Shown here piece by piece: positions 50,946-63,092 of a DNA stretch of 64,000 nt. Both the position numbers and the translations under genes were made by a program. The stretch covers positions 310,001-374,000 of the forward strand of contig NW_001799400.1 in assembly GCF_000165425.1 (NCBI RefSeq). Reading direction: 5' to 3'. The stretch comes from Paramecium tetraurelia (Eukaryota > Ciliophora > Oligohymenophorea > Peniculida > Parameciidae). Each line of letters begins with the position of its first letter. Positions within the stretch are counted from its first letter, which is position 1. The notes under the pieces were generated by a model. The model searched no databases, was not told the DNA's origin, and saw nothing but the letters and a program-made list of their open reading frames with translations.

Positions 50946-52565
50946 ATGAGCTCGTTAAATCGAACAGTTAAATAGATTGGTCAATATTAATACAATGAGA
51001 GACATTGCTTAGGAGAAGGAGCGTATGGAAAAGTGTATTAGGGAATGGATATTAAAACAAATGAAATAGTTGGAATCAAGAAAATGGATTTAGTATTATT
51101 TGAGAGGGATACTTATCTAAGGAATTAGATTGTTAGTGAGATTGAGATATTAAAGAAGTTTAATCATCCAAACATTGTCAGATTTATAGATCTGATTACT
51201 ACTCAAAGATCTCTTTACATAATTACTGAGTTTTGCAAGGATGGGGATTTGAAGGAATTTCTTCAAAAAAGGAGGTTGACAGAAAAAGAGGTAAATATTC
51301 TATCTATTTTTGAAAGGCTCAAGGCATCATGTTATAAATTGTAAATGGATTCAAAGAATTAGTTAAACAAGGAGTTATTCATAGAGATCTTAAGCCAGCA
51401 AATATATTAAATCATGAAGGCATTGTCAAAATAGCAGGTAATTGACTATTCAAAAAACTTAGACTTTGGATTTGCCAAGTACGTAGACAATTACACATCA
51501 TAATTATTAAGATCATGCGTTGGTTCTCCATTATATATGGCACCTTAAATATTGCAAAGGAAGAGCTATTCAACGAAATGTGACATTTGGTCAATTGGAG
51601 TTATATTTTATGAGATGGTATTCCATGATGTTCCTTGGAAGGGAAGGGATGAGTAGGATTTGCTCAAAAACATCTTAATAAAGCCCTTAGTGTTCAAGGG
51701 CAATCAACCAATCACTGATTTTACTCGAGACTTTTTGACAAAGGCTCTGATTGTAGAAGAATCTGAAAGGATTTCGTGGGATCAAGTCTTTTAGATGTTT
51801 GAAAGTATGGAAAAGGGATTAGTTTCCAACAATCCCACTTTATAAAAGCTATATAATGATTAAAATTTGAGTTGGATGCAAAAACAATAATAAAAAATGA
51901 CAGGTGACTAACTAGTTAAGTAATTATTATTTTTGTAACAAATGAAATAAAATATAGCATTTCGACACTTTGTTAATTTCGAGTTGTATTAAAAATCAGA
52001 TTAATTGAAGTTACTATTTAGAAGAGATTAATCATTAGAAGAATGTATTGCAATTCTATCAAGGCTTGTTCTTGCATATAGCAATTTGTTGATATAATTG
52101 ATAGAGGAAACCTGTGATTCTGGAGAAGATATTCTGATGAAAGGAACTAAGTGGAATATTTTAAATTTCATCAAGAACGAATAGGAATATTATAAAATTT
52201 TCTTTTAAAATTGTAAAGAGCAATTTTGTAAAGAAACACAATATGAAGCTGAATTATCAGATTCTGATAGAAATAAATTAGAAGATAGTTTGACAACAAA
52301 AATCATCAAATTGATTGGAGATAATATTGATGATCTTAAAAAGAAGATATCTGAGGGAATATTGTATTAAAATTTGTTAATTTTTAGTTAAGATAGTTTG
52401 ATTGCCATAGAATTATTGTTGGATTAATAAATTGCTCATAAAAATATTGTTAAAACAACAGATTTAGACTTTCAAATGCTATTGATAGAAAAGTAATAAA
52501 GAGAGGATTGGAGAAAAATACTAGATCGCATAACAAATAAATGGAGATAACTTTAGAAATTATGA
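50946..52565 (+). CDS. Ser/Thr protein kinase, ULK/Aurora-like
   Basis: 522 residues after introns of 26 and 25 nt. Complete kinase domain: glycine loop LGEGAYGKVYQG, ATP lysine in VGIKKMD, catalytic loop VIHRDLKPANIL, DFGFAKY, and activation segment end GSPLYMAPQIL (APQ in place of APE, as in several ciliate ULK-like kinases). CDIWSIGVIFYEM follows. The second intron splits the DFG region. The C-terminal 240 residues are helical without a known domain. By similarity it belongs near the ULK/ATG1-type kinases; an autophagy or ciliary role is only a guess. Confidence 0.92.
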
Positions 52566-52602
52566 TAATTCAATTTGCAATATTATATTTAAATGTCTAA
52601 TT

Positions 52603-53521
52603 TCAATCATTTTGTAATGTTTAATCTTTTTCCTTATTCTATTCATCTTTTGTAATCTTTAACTCTGTATAAAAGTTTAGTATTGGGTCAATTATATGCT
52701 CTTTGATTAAAAAATTGTTATGACTCATATTTTCTTGTATTGACAAATACGATTATTCTTTAATGTGGGCAGGGAGACTTTAATTATCATGACTCTTTAC
52801 TTATTGTACAAATCTTAAATTGGTTTTAGGAATGTAAGGTTATCTTTTTGTCCATGAATAAATAAGCATTTGCATTTGATTTTTTGACTATTCTCTTCAT
52901 TATTGATATGATTTTCGTTTAATAAGTAGTGCGCTCTTTTTGGAACAATGTCATTAACCAACTTATATAGAGTTATATAAGCAGACAAAATTATTAAGCC
53001 TGCACAATTTCTGTTAGCTCCTAAATAAAATGCAGGACCAGTCCCAATAGATCTTGGTAAAATCAATATATATATACCTCCCAAATACGTAAATTTGATT
53101 ATCATTCACTGCAAATTTTTATTTTATATAATCAAACACTACCAAAGCATCCTTCTCTATTTACTCAGCAGTAGTAACAATTGTACTTTAGTAATTTCCA
53201 TAACCTGGATATTCAACAAGAATAAAATGAGTTTTAAGATAATCTGTAAATCTTTACAACATATTTAATGAATTCTCTCTAGAATGTTTAAAAGCATTAC
53301 ATATTTTCACCATTTCCATGGAAGTAAATTATATAATTATTAGTAGATTTATCTTCATTTTCTAGGAAATAATATGGAATCCTATTTGCTCCTTCGAATT
53401 CGACAAATTGAACCTATTTAGCAAAATCACGATAATATTTCGAATTCCACCCTGGGAAAATAGTCTTTGCTATTTCTTATAGCTAATCATAGCCTTCGAC
53501 ATTATCATTCTATTATTACAT
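52603..53521 (-). CDS. Alpha/beta hydrolase, ABHD/Bem46-like
   Basis: About 290 residues after introns of 22 and 25 nt. The oxyanion region is YIIYFHGNGENI. The nucleophile elbow is VFGRSIGTGPAFYLGA (GxSxG), split by an intron before RSIG. The Asp loop is CLFIHGQKDNL and the catalytic His is in MSHNNFLIKEH. These fit the ABHD17/Bem46 group of serine hydrolases, some of which depalmitoylate proteins. The model begins MQQQNDNVEGYDQ. Oddity: between the Asp loop and the His block (about 52795-52804) the frame slips by one base, seemingly a lost A in an A-rich run. The 3' end is convergent with the kinase gene, 37 bp apart. Confidence 0.85.
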
Positions 53522-53773
53522 TATTTATTATATTAAAAATAGTCCTTTACTATAAATCTAAATTAACATGAATATTTAAAAATTGAATCTATAAATTTTT
53601 TAAATGAATGAATTAAGTAATTCTTTCTTAGAATTGCAGATATATTTAATCAAAACTTATTTTAGAAGAACTAAGTTAACTAGAATATTTAATTTAAATG
53701 TTGGATCTATCTAAAATATCCTTAAATTTCTACAGATCTTTGCGTTAGATTAAAAAATATAAAAAATAGGATT

Positions 53774-56556
53774 TCATTTTTCTGTTAACTCTCTGTATCC
53801 TTTCCAGTCAGATGGAGCCTTAAAATTAGATTCCCCCATCACAGAAAATAAAGTTGCAATAGGTCCATCATTTGGCTTCAATAATTTGGCTCTTTCAAAC
53901 CACATTTGGGCTTCTTTCCAATTTCCCAATAAGTATCCCTAAAATCCTTGACTGAATTGAGCCTTTTTATATAGAAGTATTTTACTTGGAACTCAGGATT
54001 ATAATTCTTCATAATTAATAAAAGATCTTTGTTTCTATTTATGTGATTTTCAGATTTGAATTCTCCTGCTTCAATTTAATTCACAAAGATTTGCCTCTTT
54101 TAGTCCATAACTTAAAACCTTTCCTCTTGAGGATAGTCTTCCTTACTAGGAGGAAGATTATCACCCTCAATATCAATAGTGTAGAGTCCAATAGGTCTAA
54201 CACTTCCTTTAACAGTTACCATATCAATTTGTCTTTGATACTTTTTGAGACCTGGAGAGAAAAGTAGATAAAGATCACTAGAAATGAGAAGTGAGACTCC
54301 ATATTATTTGGTGGCAGCCTCCAATCTAGAAGCCATATTGACATTGGGACTAAGATATGACGCATCAATTTTAAACTCAGAACCAATTGCTCCCTCAATC
54401 CCCCATCCTATATGCAATCCAAAACCCATCTTTACTTTGTATCCAGGCAGTCTTTGTGTCAATCTTGCATCATTTCGATACTCCAATATTTTAGGTTCTC
54501 TATTAATTTTAGCGAATATCTTCATAAAGGAAAGCAAGGAGCAATCGGCGATCATATTGATTTGTTCATAGTTTTTCCTTAGAAATAAGAAAAATAAAGT
54601 TACCATTTGATTTTCCCATTCTCCTCATACCAAGAATGATCAGAGACCTTCCAAACTAATAGAAAGGCATCGCCTATATTTTTATTGGCTGAACCTTAAT
54701 ACCTATTTACCATTGCATGAACGATCTCAGCTATGCTATTAACAAAAACCATGACATCTTTCTATAAGACCTCAGTGGCATCAGTAAAGTTTCTTATGTC
54801 ACAGAATCCATAGATAGCCAATTTCTTTTTGCCAGGTAACATAGGATTTACGTCTCCTGATGATGCCATGTTAGTTCCTATGATAGCTGATCCTGCATCT
54901 CCAAATCCAAGGGCTAACAAAGCTCCTATCTTAATTATAGCATTTTCAATTTAAGTAGTCTCTCTTTGCAGTTATTCTACTTCCAGTTTCATCTCTTTTG
55001 CTTCTTGAGGATTCTTCGCTATAACATTAACTTTTGCGATCATTCTCTCTATTGGAGCTAATGCCACATTTTTTGCATCATTCGCAAAGGCTAAAGCTCC
55101 AAATAGTAAGACACAACTGACAAAGAGTGTGTTTACAATGTTTATTATGGAATTTAATTTCTCTATCTATGAATTATCAGATACAAATAAAATAATCGGA
55201 TCTCCTATGTAGTTTAACCCCACCAATATTGGATCCACATATTTGAAATAATAACTCTTTGCACTTTCTCTTAAATACTCATAATTCTCTCTTTCATAAT
55301 CTGGTATCTCTGTAAATGGATTTCTTATGAATCCCACTGGTGTGTCGAATTAATCGTGTTGGCTTATTACAAAATTCAAGGTTTCATTTATTTCTGAGAT
55401 CTTAGTATTTGGAATTTCAGCCACAACTTTAAAATATTATGCTGCATACTCTAAACTTGAGGATGAGTCAAAATAATAATCTGAACTAAATAGAGGCATT
55501 ATCAGTAGCAGTAATATCACCAATAGTATTACTTTCTTTGTTGTTGCATCAGATAATCTTTTACTAACTCTAGATTCCTTCTTGTGTGTTTATTCTTTGT
55601 GTTCTTTCTCTTACATCTTTCCTGCAATATCCTCATTGTGTTGTTGCTATTGAAAGTAATAATTTTCAGGTAAAATCTATTTTAAACTACGTCGCTATTC
55701 ATAACTATTCCCTTGATCAAAACCCTCAATCACACTTGTCATATTATTAAGTTAATCTTTAGATTAAACTGCCTGTCCATTCATAGTAGTGAAGTGAGGA
55801 ATCTCTCTTGATTGGTTTTGGAGAGGAGTATCCCCACCTCCATTTTATAAAGGATGAATCTATGCATGATTTGGATTTTTAATTAGTACAGTAGAAAGTT
55901 TCTTAGTGAGAGTTTTTTGAAAATCGACTTCTTTCTAATAATTTACTGCTTTGTACAGTTTCACAATTCTAATCAACCTCACTAGTCTAACTACTCGAAC
56001 TGCTTTCGAACTTGTTTTTGAAGCCTTATTTGCTTAGGATAAATCAGATCCTGTTTTAGCTGATACTGAACCTCTACTTTTAATATATTATTTACTCTAA
56101 TCCTACGGCCATATTAAATAAGGTAATATCAAGGATCTGCGAAACTGTAGATATTATATCGAGCCAAAAAAAAAATGAATTAAAATAACCCTATCGTACT
56201 ATTGATGTGATAACAATTTCAGTAGAAAATATTATCTATATTTTCATTATTTCTAATATTTTACTATGCAAAATATTGTTATGCCATCAAAAGTACTGTC
56301 TGCCCGTTTATCAAAGCATATTATTCTGATATCATCTCCATATAAGGCATACAATGTCAATAGGTTAACTAACAATTAACTTATCACATTTTCCAATAAC
56401 CTATTAAGCATCGGATATTTCTCTCTTAAATTCATTGATAAATAACTACTTTTCTTCCTAATAATGAAACACATCTAATTCCTCATCACTCGACTATTCT
56501 GAAAGTTCCTATTGCTCTTAGATGTTGTTCTGACCTTATAATTGTTAATCTGTCAT
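53774..56556 (-). CDS. Class III adenylate/guanylate cyclase with N-terminal voltage-sensor-like domain
   Basis: About 895 residues; introns of 19, 29, 26 and 23 nt. The N-terminal region has S1-S3-like helices (SFFFWLDIISTVSQ) and an S4-like helix AVRVVRLVRLIRIVKLYK with arginines every third residue. No pore loop or GYG filter follows. After a disordered linker come a TM helix (KVILLVILLLLIMPLF), about 200 extracellular residues, a second TM (LFVSCVLLFGALAF) and a HAMP-like linker. The cyclase domain has metal aspartates in FCDIRNFTD and IGDAFLLVW, and the VNMASRLE Asn/Arg pair. A TPR-like tail closes it (WKEAQMWFERAKLLKPNDGP). One base seems inserted in S3 (about 56116-56131). Confidence 0.85.
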
Positions 56557-56948
56557 ATAAATTTAATTATTCTGTGTTGCTTTTTTAACAAACAAATGTA
56601 ATATATTTATTTTTCATAAATAATTTTTAACCTTTTTTTATCTCATCATTCTTACTGTAATTTAATTAAGTTAATAATTAATTCCGAAGAAATAATTTTG
56701 GGCATTCATTCAATTTACTCTTTGAATAAATATCTTGCTATTTTAATAAACAATTTAATAAATTTCAAATCGATTCAAATAAATTAGTTTCAGGATTCTG
56801 AGTGGATTAGGAAACTTAATTTATTTATAAATATAATATAATCATTTGATAATTAAAGCAATTAAGAAATATAACAATATAAAATTATTATTAAAGTAAT
56901 TAAATAGCAACAATAAAGTGGCTAGGTCAGTCTATAAATAGATAAATC
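56557..56948. other. Intergenic AT-rich stretch
   Basis: 392 bp between the cyclase start and the Myb gene end, both on the minus strand. Poly-T and TAATTAATT-type runs; no coding or RNA feature seen. It should hold the cyclase promoter. Confidence 0.5.
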
Positions 56949-57405
56949 TCAATTTAATCTTTTGTGTTTAGTTTATTTCTTTACATATTCTTGATCATTT
57001 TGAATGTTGTCCTTTATGTAGCGCAGTTTTTTATAATATCTATTTTTTATCATATTCATAGTTTTGCCAGGAAATGATTTTACTATCTTATTAAAGTTAG
57101 GACCGACCTATTGCACTAATTCTAGGATTCGCTTATCCTCTTGGAATGTGAATCTAAAATGCAATGGTTTATACAATCGATTCATACCTTTAATCATTAA
57201 TCCTCCTTTTAGCAATTTATTATTTAAATTAATCATCTTCGCCTGGTTGTTGATTTTAGATTAAAGAGTTTACCAGATGTTCTAGGGATTCGTCATTTTA
57301 TACAAATTAGGACTATCTTATAAAATAAAATATTTTCTTTTACTTTTCTGATTGATCGTTCTACTCATCATTCATTGGCTATTTAATGAATATTTCATCA
57401 TCCAT
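56949..57405 (-). CDS. Myb/SANT-domain protein
   Basis: 131 residues after introns of 27 and 34 nt. An acidic Gln-rich N-terminus precedes a single SANT/Myb repeat. This begins RFTFQEDKRILELVQQVGPN and continues FNKIVKSFPGKTMNMIKNRY then YKKLR. The third aromatic position is Tyr, as in many SANT domains. It is a likely DNA- or chromatin-binding protein. The second intron separates the linker from the SANT domain. Whether it is a transcription factor cannot be told. Confidence 0.88.
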
Positions 57406-57614
57406 TATTTTTAATATTTTATTTTATAAGATTCTTCAATAATCGATCATTATATAATTCAAATAATTTCTCATTATAAATGTAGTGTAAATTTGAGATG
57501 AATTCATAATCAATAATATTAATATATTTTTTAATTCTTATAAAATTTAGAAATTAATATTAAATAATAAATAGCAAATTCGATGTCGATTCAAATTATT
57601 AATCTACGTTTAAT

Positions 57615-58535
57615 TCAATTCCAAATTTATAACTTTTATAGCTAAAACCTTTAAACATATTTAGTAAACATTCCGATTTCCTGATTTTTAACTTCCTCAA
57701 CCCTTTACCTAGAAGCTAAATTGATTTTGTTATTATTCTTATAAAAAGAATTTCGAAATCCAATATGCCTCTCAAATTAGCTCATATTAACAGGCGACTT
57801 GTGAACAGTCTACTACCTCTTCCTTGTTTTTATCAATGGTTTCAATTAAGCTTTTTATTGGGTTGGCGATATTTGCTTCGGTTAGTCAGGTATTTGTTTA
57901 TCGGAATCTAAATCTTCATCAGCCTCATTTATTTGAAACGGATTAGTTCCTTCCATTTCAGCATAAAGTAATGGCACCCTTTTGAAATTACATCCATAAA
58001 TTTAATCAAGAGTTATTGTGTCTGAATCTATCATGAAGAAATTTCTAATAAATTCAATAATAAATATATTAAAGAGATAAACTAAATAATCTGAAACCTT
58101 TCAATTTCCCAAAAAATAAACTCTAAATCAATTCGTCCTGTCCAATCTAAATTTTTAATTATGGCCCTCAAGAAACCTCCTTCGTTTTTATCAGAATGAT
58201 TTGTTCCTCCAGTAATTCTATTTTAAATAGGGGGTTGCATTACATCCTAATACAATTATAAACCATACAAACACATCCATTTTTCATCTCCTTGTTGCCT
58301 AATTTACTTATAAAATCTTATTTTCAGCCATTTTTTTGATAACAATTAGCGACGAAATTTGACTAATTTCCCTTCACTTAAAGAATGTCCCCCCACAAAT
58401 TCATCGCGAACACTTTAATCGTTTTCAATTTTAAATAAGACCAAAGACCAAAGTAATTATTTCCTATAGAGGACTAAAGTCAATTTTATTCAGTCTACTT
58501 AGATCTTAAGAAGGAAACTTTTCGGAAAGATTCAT
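57615..58535 (-). CDS. Uncharacterised protein of about 300 residues
   Basis: One 25-nt intron near the 5' end. The N-terminal domain is helical and basic (LYRKQLLWSLVLFKIEND, KLVKFRRQLLSKKWLKI). The conserved-looking middle reads GGTNHSDKNEGGFLRAIIKN, then LDWTGRIDLEFIFWEIE. A hydrophobic stretch follows (DYLVYLFNIFIIEFIRNFF), then an acidic, Lys-rich tail. At about 58094-58102, after WEIE, the frame slips by one base next to an AAAGG run; reading on either side is clearly coding. Family not recognised. Confidence 0.7.
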
Positions 58536-59105
58536 AGAATTAATTTTGATTTTTGATAATCTTGCTAAATATGTCTTTAATCGAAGAGGCAAAGAGGCAG
58601 TCTAATAAAAAAATCCGCAATTATCAAGCATAAATCTGAATAGCACACATAGATATCAGATGCTATCTTCTATAGCATTTTGTAATCAGATTAAAAGAAA
58701 AATAGAAACAATGAAACTATTTATTTAATATTAAAGCTAGATTAATATTTAGTCAAGTAGTAAACCTTAAGGGAGCTTTAATAAATGAATTTGCTGATAT
58801 AAATTAAAAGTTTTAAGATTAATGTTTTTAAGCATCAAGAAAATATCCAAAGGTTTATTATAAAAGGATAGTTCTATTAACAGTGGAAATCGTCATTTTA
58901 ATTAAACGAACTTCCTTTTTTTTTCAATCTTCTATGAGCATGAACTAATATTTATTAGACTCAGATCATACCTAGAAAAATTGAATACCATGAGAGAAAA
59001 GAAATAACAGATCAGATGGAGTCTTTGGAACTTATCCATATTGATTACAATATTTATTCTACACTTTTTTTGATAGGTAATAAAACATCACAAATTACAA
59101 TCAAA
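58536..59105. other. Intergenic AT-rich stretch
   Basis: 570 bp between two minus-strand genes. A short + strand frame at about 59011 (MREKKQQIRWSLWNLS) has one hydrophobic segment and ends at TGA after 27 codons. Not convincing as a gene. Nothing else seen. Confidence 0.5.
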
Positions 59106-60969
<1,864 letters not shown>

Positions 60970-61300
60970 TATTAAAAGTATATCAAAGATTTAAATTTTT
61001 ATTCTCACTCTATATGATTATTATAAAATCATGATATTTTTTAATGTAAGATTTAATTTACTTCCTAAGGATGATTCTCAATAGAAAAATCTAAATCACC
61101 TGAAAATTAAGATAATTTGCAATTTTTATATACTATAATAAATCCCAAATGTATTATTTGAATTGATAAACATTTTGGTTATTAAAACTCTTTCTATTAT
61201 ATATTTTATTTAATTAGACTGATTCGTAGGATCTATTTGTTTGATTATTTATCAGTCTATTGTAAACTTTAATATTAATATATCATATATATCACACACC

Positions 61301-61318
61301 CCGCGGGGGGGGGGGGGG
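61301..61318. other. Poly-G run, likely sequencing artefact
   Basis: A run of 13 or so G preceded by CCCCGC in otherwise AT-rich DNA. Such runs are typical of failing base calls at read ends. It stands at the left edge of the low-quality duplicated segment before the N gap. Confidence 0.7.
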
Positions 61319-61645
61319 CTATTATTATTAATTATATACATTCCTAATAATTTCCCGCCATAATTCTATTTTCCTTACAAAATATAAAATTTAAACTTAT
61401 TTTTCTCTTATTTTAACTACTTTCTATTATATCGTTCATTCATCCATTCAACTTATTTGCATTACTTTATCTATTACTCCTATTATAAATATCTTTTTGC
61501 AAAATTGCACCCTCATACTTTACCTTAATTATGCAAAATTATGGCCAATACACCAGCTTTCTCCTTAGAGTGACGGCGGGGGCTTGGGTTCAAAATGTAT
61601 GTCACCGAAGAGATAAATAGTTAGGAATTCGTTTGATTATGCTCT
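61319..61645 (+). repeat. Left copy of direct duplication flanking the gap
   Basis: Matches 61849-62170 in order along its length. Shared anchors include ATTATATACATTCCTAA, TATATCGTTCATTCA, AATACACCA and CGTTTGATTATGCTCT. Many differences are extra G or C in this copy (for example a GGCGGGGGCTTGGG patch near 61575), and spacing between anchors is roughly kept. Looks like a noisy version of the right copy. Confidence 0.75.
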
Positions 61646-61795
61646 NNNNNNNNNNNNNNNNNNNNNNNNNNNNNNNNNNNNNNNNNNNNNNNNNNNNNNN
61701 NNNNNNNNNNNNNNNNNNNNNNNNNNNNNNNNNNNNNNNNNNNNNNNNNNNNNNNNNNNNNNNNNNNNNNNNNNNNNNNNNNNNNNNNNNNNNNN
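61646..61795. other. Assembly gap of 150 N
   Basis: 150 unknown bases. The flanks are copies of each other, so the gap may be false (an unmerged overlap) rather than missing sequence. Confidence 0.95.
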
Positions 61796-61848
61796 CTTTG
61801 GACTCGAGGTATCATATATATTATATATATTATATAATAAATTATATC

Positions 61849-62170
61849 TATTATTAATAATTATATACATTCCTAAGATTTTAAAGCCATAAATCTATTT
61901 GCTTGACAAAATTAAAATAAAAACAAACTTTTTTTATTTATTTTCTAATTTCGAATATATCGTTCATTCAACCAACCAATTTATAAGCAAGAATTTTGTA
62001 TAAATACTGATGAAAATACTTGTGATAATTGCTACTTCATAATTTAAATTAGATATACTAAAATTATGACAAATACACCAACTTTTTCTATAGAATGAAA
62101 TGTAAAGATTAATTCAAAATAAATGAAAAGGAGGAGAAAGATAGTTAGGAATACGTTTGATTATGCTCTT
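61849..62170 (+). repeat. Right copy of direct duplication flanking the gap
   Basis: Diverged direct copy of 61319-61645, with normal AT-rich composition. Both copies contain a short frame beginning M-A/T-NTP and a TGA ten codons later. Confidence 0.75.
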
Positions 62171-62422
62171 CAAATTTAGTTTTCCTAGAAAAAGTTATAT
62201 AAGCATTTGGCAGAAAAACTCTGCAGTGCATCTAAGAATAAGCTGAAACCTCAGTTTGTTGATTAATTCTAAAACAAAAATTTGAAATCGTTTACTAATA
62301 CTCATTCACGGTTTACTCATCGAAATTTGTCTTATAGTCTTATAGTAACTAAAATTTTAGTCTTATTATTTAAATTCTTCTTAATAATTAGACGTTTTCT
62401 AAAAAATTTTTCTGTTATTTGA
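62123..62422 (+). CDS. Possible short gene or 5' relic
   Basis: Open frame of 99 residues: basic start (MKRRRKIVRNTFDYALQ), helical middle (KKLYKHLAEKLCSASK), and a hydrophobic segment near the end (LVLLFKFFLIIRRF). Upstream in the same frame is a TGA preceded by MTNTPTFSIE. It could be the first exon of a decayed membrane protein. The frame length alone is weak evidence in TGA-only code. Confidence 0.3.
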
Positions 62423-63092
62423 TCCTAAACTTTTTTTGGCCTATTTTATATAAAATTTTTCCGAAGTCTCTTAAAATCTTATTATTATGGTTCAATAAAA
62501 TACATCAGTATAAATCTTATATCTCTCTATTTATTAATGTATAATGCTAAGAGATGTTTTTATAAATAAAAGTAATATATAATTTAATTTATACTTGAAA
62601 AAAAATAAGCTTAAATATGATTATCACATATCAATAATTCAGGTTTCAATATTATATCTTATTACTTTTTGATCCATTTAAACTTTATTACACTATTGTT
62701 TATCACTACGATTAATCAAACTCTTTTGATGGAAGACAAGAGTTAGAGTCTCATTTAAGGAAAATAACTCTCTATTTGGTTTTTTTTAATATATATTATA
62801 ATGATAGCATTTTCTGAAAAGAAGATTTTTTATCAAAAAGTATAAGTTAAAAATATGGAACTAATAATGTGTTAAAATTAGAAAGCCTAGTCATCAATTA
62901 AATTTCTAGTTAACAATCAATTTATCTTAATTGATGTGCAAACTAAATAAAGTTTATTATTTAAATTGATTCTTCATATCAATCGTTTTAGCATAAATTA
63001 AGAATTGCGTTTTATAAATCTTGCAAGGTATTAAGATCCATGATTCAAATATTAGCTATATATTTTTGGGAATATATTATTAATATAAAAAA
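62423..63092. other. Intergenic AT-rich stretch
   Basis: 670 bp of AT-rich sequence upstream of the second MORN gene; no feature seen. Confidence 0.5.

Noticed and set aside
54284-54571. A 95-residue + strand frame over the cyclase
   Set aside because: Antisense to the conserved cyclase catalytic core.
61280-61320. Poly-G/CCCC run considered as telomere-type repeat (CCCCAA/CCCAAA)
   Set aside because: No repeated C4A2 or C3A3 unit is present; it is a homopolymer beside a low-quality segment.
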